Assembly (NCBI GenBank): GCA_031273885.1 | Contig: JAISRA010000038.1 | Span: forward strand, 1 to 7,912 | DNA from: Endomicrobium sp. | GTDB lineage: Bacteria; Elusimicrobiota; Endomicrobiia; Endomicrobiales; Endomicrobiaceae | Direction of reading: 5' to 3' | Length of the DNA stretch: 7,912 nt | Shown here: positions 6,120 to 7,912 of the stretch, piece by piece | Position numbering within the stretch: position 1 is the stretch's first letter | Layout of the letters: the number at the start of each line of letters is the position of its first letter | The notes under the pieces: model-generated | The model's database searches: none | What the model saw: the letters and a program-made list of their open reading frames with translations, nothing else | Told to the model about the DNA's origin: nothing | Translations under genes and position numbers: made by a program

Positions 6120-6617
6120 ATGAAGAAGTTTTTATTGTTATTGTTAGCAGGTGTGTTTATTTTTGTATCCTGTGGCTGTAGAAAGCAGAATATAAAATAT
6201 AATAACCAAAATGATGGAATGGTAGTCGCGTCCGTTGCTTTTTCCGATGAGCCGTCAGTAAGAGGTAAAGTTTGTGAAGATAACCATCTAAAAACAATAT
6301 ATTTCGATTTTGATAAAAGTGATTTAACAAACAACATAAGAGACACGCTAAAAGAAAATGCGGCTTATTTGACAAGCAACTCTGGTTTAAAAATTGAACT
6401 TGAAGGACATACCGATAACAGAGGAACTACGGAGTATAATTTAGCTTTGGGGCAGCGCAGAGCTTTAAAGGTTAAGGAATATTATATTCAACTTGGTGTT
6501 GCGGCTAATAGAATCGCAACTATTTCTTATGGCAAAGAAAAACCTGTGGATCTAAATGATAATGAAGTGGCTTGGGCAAAAAATAGGAGAGCAGAAACAA
6601 AAGTATTGGAGAGATAA
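6120..6617 (+). CDS. pal: Peptidoglycan-associated lipoprotein Pal (OmpA-C domain)
   Basis: Pal is an outer-membrane lipoprotein that grips peptidoglycan and interacts with TolB and TolA, pulling the outer membrane in during constriction. The 165 residues (E. coli 173) begin MKKFLLLLLAG and run through a hydrophobic segment to 'FVSCGC', giving C18 (or C20) as the lipidated cysteine. The lipobox is imperfect because F occupies -3. A linker follows to about residue 57, then the OmpA-like domain at 58-165: 'IYFDFDKSDL' (60-69), 'ELEGHTDNRGTTEYNLALGQRRA' split around 94-115, 'ISYGKEKP' and 'AKNRRAE'. The residues that bind meso-diaminopimelate in this fold are present: D99 in 'HTDN', and R114, 15 residues later as in known OmpA-C domains. 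It opens an operon with its own promoter candidate and Shine-Dalgarno; cpoB starts 6 nt downstream. A generic OmpA-family lipoprotein is the alternative, but the cpoB neighbour argues for Pal. Confidence 0.93.
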   Translation: MKKFLLLLLAGVFIFVSCGCRKQNIKYNNQNDGMVVASVAFSDEPSVRGKVCEDNHLKTIYFDFDKSDLTNNIRDTLKENAAYLTSNSGLKIELEGHTDNRGTTEYNLALGQRRALKVKEYYIQLGVAANRIATISYGKEKPVDLNDNEVAWAKNRRAETKVLER

Positions 6618-6623
6618 AAATAA

Positions 6624-7328
6624 GTGAAGCAATACAAGTTCTTATTCTTATTGCTGTGGTTTGTTACGATATTTAAAGCTGGATGTGTTTCTTTGTCTGC
6701 AAGCTCGCACAATGTTAACGCATTAAAAGATGAGATAGCGCAGTTGCAGATAGAATACAGAGAGCTGAAACAGAACCATGCAGATTTATATGCAAAGGTG
6801 GATTCTTCGTTAGTTACAATAGACATGTTTAGTGCTTCGATACGGGATTTGCAAAATAAAATTTCTGTATTGAATCAGACAGTACACGATTTGGAGGTTA
6901 ATACAAGTAAAAAATCGGGAAACGATTACGGTAGTTTTATGTCGCCTTTGTCTTTTTATCGTGGGGCATACAGCGATTATTCTATGGGAAAGTTTGAACT
7001 TGCGTGTTCAGGTTTTCAGTCTTTTGTAGATAAGTATTCTGATGCCGAACTTGCTCCGCAGGCGCAGTTTTATATAGGAGAATGTTTTTATTCACGCAGT
7101 ATGTGGTTACAGGCTCTGGAAGAGTATAAAAAGGTAGAAGAGCATTATAGGGGATCCGATTTGGTCTCATCTGCAAGACTTAAAATGGGGTTATGCTATG
7201 AGTTACTTGGTAAAAAAAATGAAGCGTCGAATGTTTTTTCGTCAATAGTAAATGATTTTCCGCAAAATCAAGAATCCTTAACAGCAAAAGAAAAACTTAG
7301 AATATACGAGAATGTTGAAACGAGATGA
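6624..7328 (+). CDS. cpoB: Cell division coordinator CpoB/YbgF (coiled coil plus TPR)
   Basis: CpoB links Tol-Pal-driven outer-membrane constriction to septal peptidoglycan synthesis by binding TolA and the PBP1B-LpoB complex in E. coli. The GTG at 6624 gives 234 residues, preceded by purine-rich GGAGAG at 6608-6613 with rather long spacing. The N-terminus is hydrophobic up to about residue 20 and ends in 'FKAGC', so C21 could be lipidated, although K at -3 is atypical. The E. coli protein is soluble and periplasmic. Residues about 32-92 form a heptad coiled coil ('LKDEIAQLQIEYRELK', 'IRDLQNKISVLNQTV'), the trimerisation region of the family. Three tetratricopeptide repeats follow at about 108-141, 145-178 and 182-215 with typical 'FYRGAYSDYSMGKFELA' and 'AQFYIGECFY' starts. 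It lies 6 nt after pal and overlaps the TonB/TolA-like gene by 17 nt, so the three genes should be co-translated. Family assignment is firm from architecture and context. Confidence 0.88.
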   Translation: MKQYKFLFLLLWFVTIFKAGCVSLSASSHNVNALKDEIAQLQIEYRELKQNHADLYAKVDSSLVTIDMFSASIRDLQNKISVLNQTVHDLEVNTSKKSGNDYGSFMSPLSFYRGAYSDYSMGKFELACSGFQSFVDKYSDAELAPQAQFYIGECFYSRSMWLQALEEYKKVEEHYRGSDLVSSARLKMGLCYELLGKKNEASNVFSSIVNDFPQNQESLTAKEKLRIYENVETR

Positions 7329-7912
7329 TTTTTTTTCTTGCTTAATATTAATAATTTCAATATTATTGCATGTTTTAGTTCTTTATTATGTGTTTAACAG
7401 CAATGGAAGTCATACTTATTTATCCGCTCCAACTCCAATAGAAGTTACTTTTTATTCTTCATCTCAGCAAAGAGCAGATCAATCGCCGTCATCTACTGCC
7501 TCTGAAAAGAAAACTGACGTATATGACACTATTTTTAAAGCGTCGCAAGTAAAAAGAAAGACCCAAGCAAAAGAAGATGTCATTGTTAAGAAAAAAGAAA
7601 CTTCTAAAAAAATTGCAAAACAAAAACCTCAGATTCAAACGGGAAATAATGTCCAAAAGACAGATATAAAATCAATAAAACAATACAAAGCAAATGAAGT
7701 TGAAAAGACAAAGACAGTCGTGTCAGAAAATAGCAGTAATGCTGAGACTTTTCAATCGTCTGATTTCAAACGGTTATATGCGACTGCAGATTCACAATAC
7801 AAAAGAGTTTCTTTTGATACTAATGGTTTCAATTATCCTTACTATGAAGATCAAATAAAAAGAAAAATTAATCGTAATTGGAGATGGGTTGAAAGCTACG
7901 GAAAACTTAGAG
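7312..7912 (+). CDS. TonB/TolA-family energy transducer, 3' end outside window
   Basis: This inner-membrane-anchored periplasm-spanning protein would pass proton-motive energy from a TolQR or ExbBD motor to the outer membrane. The frame is open from the ATG at 7312 to the window edge (200 codons). Residues about 7-28 form one transmembrane helix containing S16 and H20, the S-x3-H pair found at these positions in TonB and similarly in TolA, where the motor engages. 'APTPIEVTF' follows, like the post-membrane segment of TonB. Residues about 50-150 are a low-complexity K/Q/S/T-rich spacer with few prolines, more TolA-like than the Pro-rich TonB spacer. From about 180, 'YPYYEDQIKRKINRNWRW' is the start of a TonB C-terminal domain. 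No strong Shine-Dalgarno is seen; the 17-nt overlap with cpoB suggests translational coupling. Context with pal and cpoB favours a TolA role. Confidence 0.85.
   Translation, partial: MLKRDDFFSCLILIISILLHVLVLYYVFNSNGSHTYLSAPTPIEVTFYSSSQQRADQSPSSTASEKKTDVYDTIFKASQVKRKTQAKEDVIVKKKETSKKIAKQKPQIQTGNNVQKTDIKSIKQYKANEVEKTKTVVSENSSNAETFQSSDFKRLYATADSQYKRVSFDTNGFNYPYYEDQIKRKINRNWRWVESYGKLR

Noticed and set aside
6059..6375. Antisense open frames over the start of pal
   Set aside because: They overlap the pal promoter, Shine-Dalgarno and lipoprotein signal on the other strand and show no domain.
6527..6826. 99-codon antisense open frame across the pal-cpoB junction
   Set aside because: Both sense genes are strong; the antisense translation is hydrophobic low-complexity sequence without a family signature.
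1..7912. Mobile elements, CRISPR arrays, tRNA/rRNA genes, defence or toxin-antitoxin systems
   Set aside because: No transposase, repeat-spacer pattern, cloverleaf or recognisable defence gene was seen on either strand.

Overview
The window is strongly AT-rich and comes from a Gram-negative (outer-membrane) bacterium. It encodes Pal, CpoB/YbgF and a TonB/TolA protein, and the end of an FtsEX-EnvC module. Very low GC, ordinary housekeeping genes, and gene-free stretches that look like decayed coding sequence fit a host-associated, reducing genome. An Endomicrobium-like Elusimicrobiota member is my best guess. That rests on overall impression, not on a diagnostic marker, and is inference.

All recognisable genes are on the + strand. 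Region 1 (1-4462) is a tight run, probably one operon: the C-terminal part of FtsX (cut by the window edge), an EnvC-like coiled-coil/LytM protein (521-1654), a CtpA-type S41 protease (1694-2974), a small membrane-anchored protein (3000-3440) and TsaD (3443-4462). The first three form a known functional set. FtsEX drives a non-catalytic LytM activator of cell-wall amidases at the septum, and a periplasmic C-terminal processing protease may trim envelope hydrolases or their regulators. The small protein sits where many Gram-negatives carry a YibQ-like divergent polysaccharide deacetylase, but no deacetylase domain is present. TsaD (tRNA t6A37) is a translation gene at the end of the run.

Region 2 is a 238-bp spacer (4463-4700) with no convincing gene, then dusB (4701-5660), a second tRNA-modification gene. 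Directly after dusB, an ATG overlapping its stop codon opens a signal-peptide-like sequence that hits a stop after 24 codons and continues in the next frame to 5822. I read this as the remains of an exported protein. The rest of the spacer up to about 6035 holds nothing I can assign.

Region 3 (about 6036-7912) is a Tol-Pal-type operon: a promoter candidate, a good Shine-Dalgarno, pal (6120-6617), cpoB/ybgF (6624-7328), and a TonB/TolA-family energy transducer (7312 to the window end, partial). The transducer carries the S16/H20 transmembrane pair used to couple to a TolQR/ExbBD motor. Regions 1 and 3 both serve septal peptidoglycan splitting and outer-membrane constriction, so the window is largely about late cell division. 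I found no mobile element, CRISPR array, tRNA, rRNA or riboswitch.
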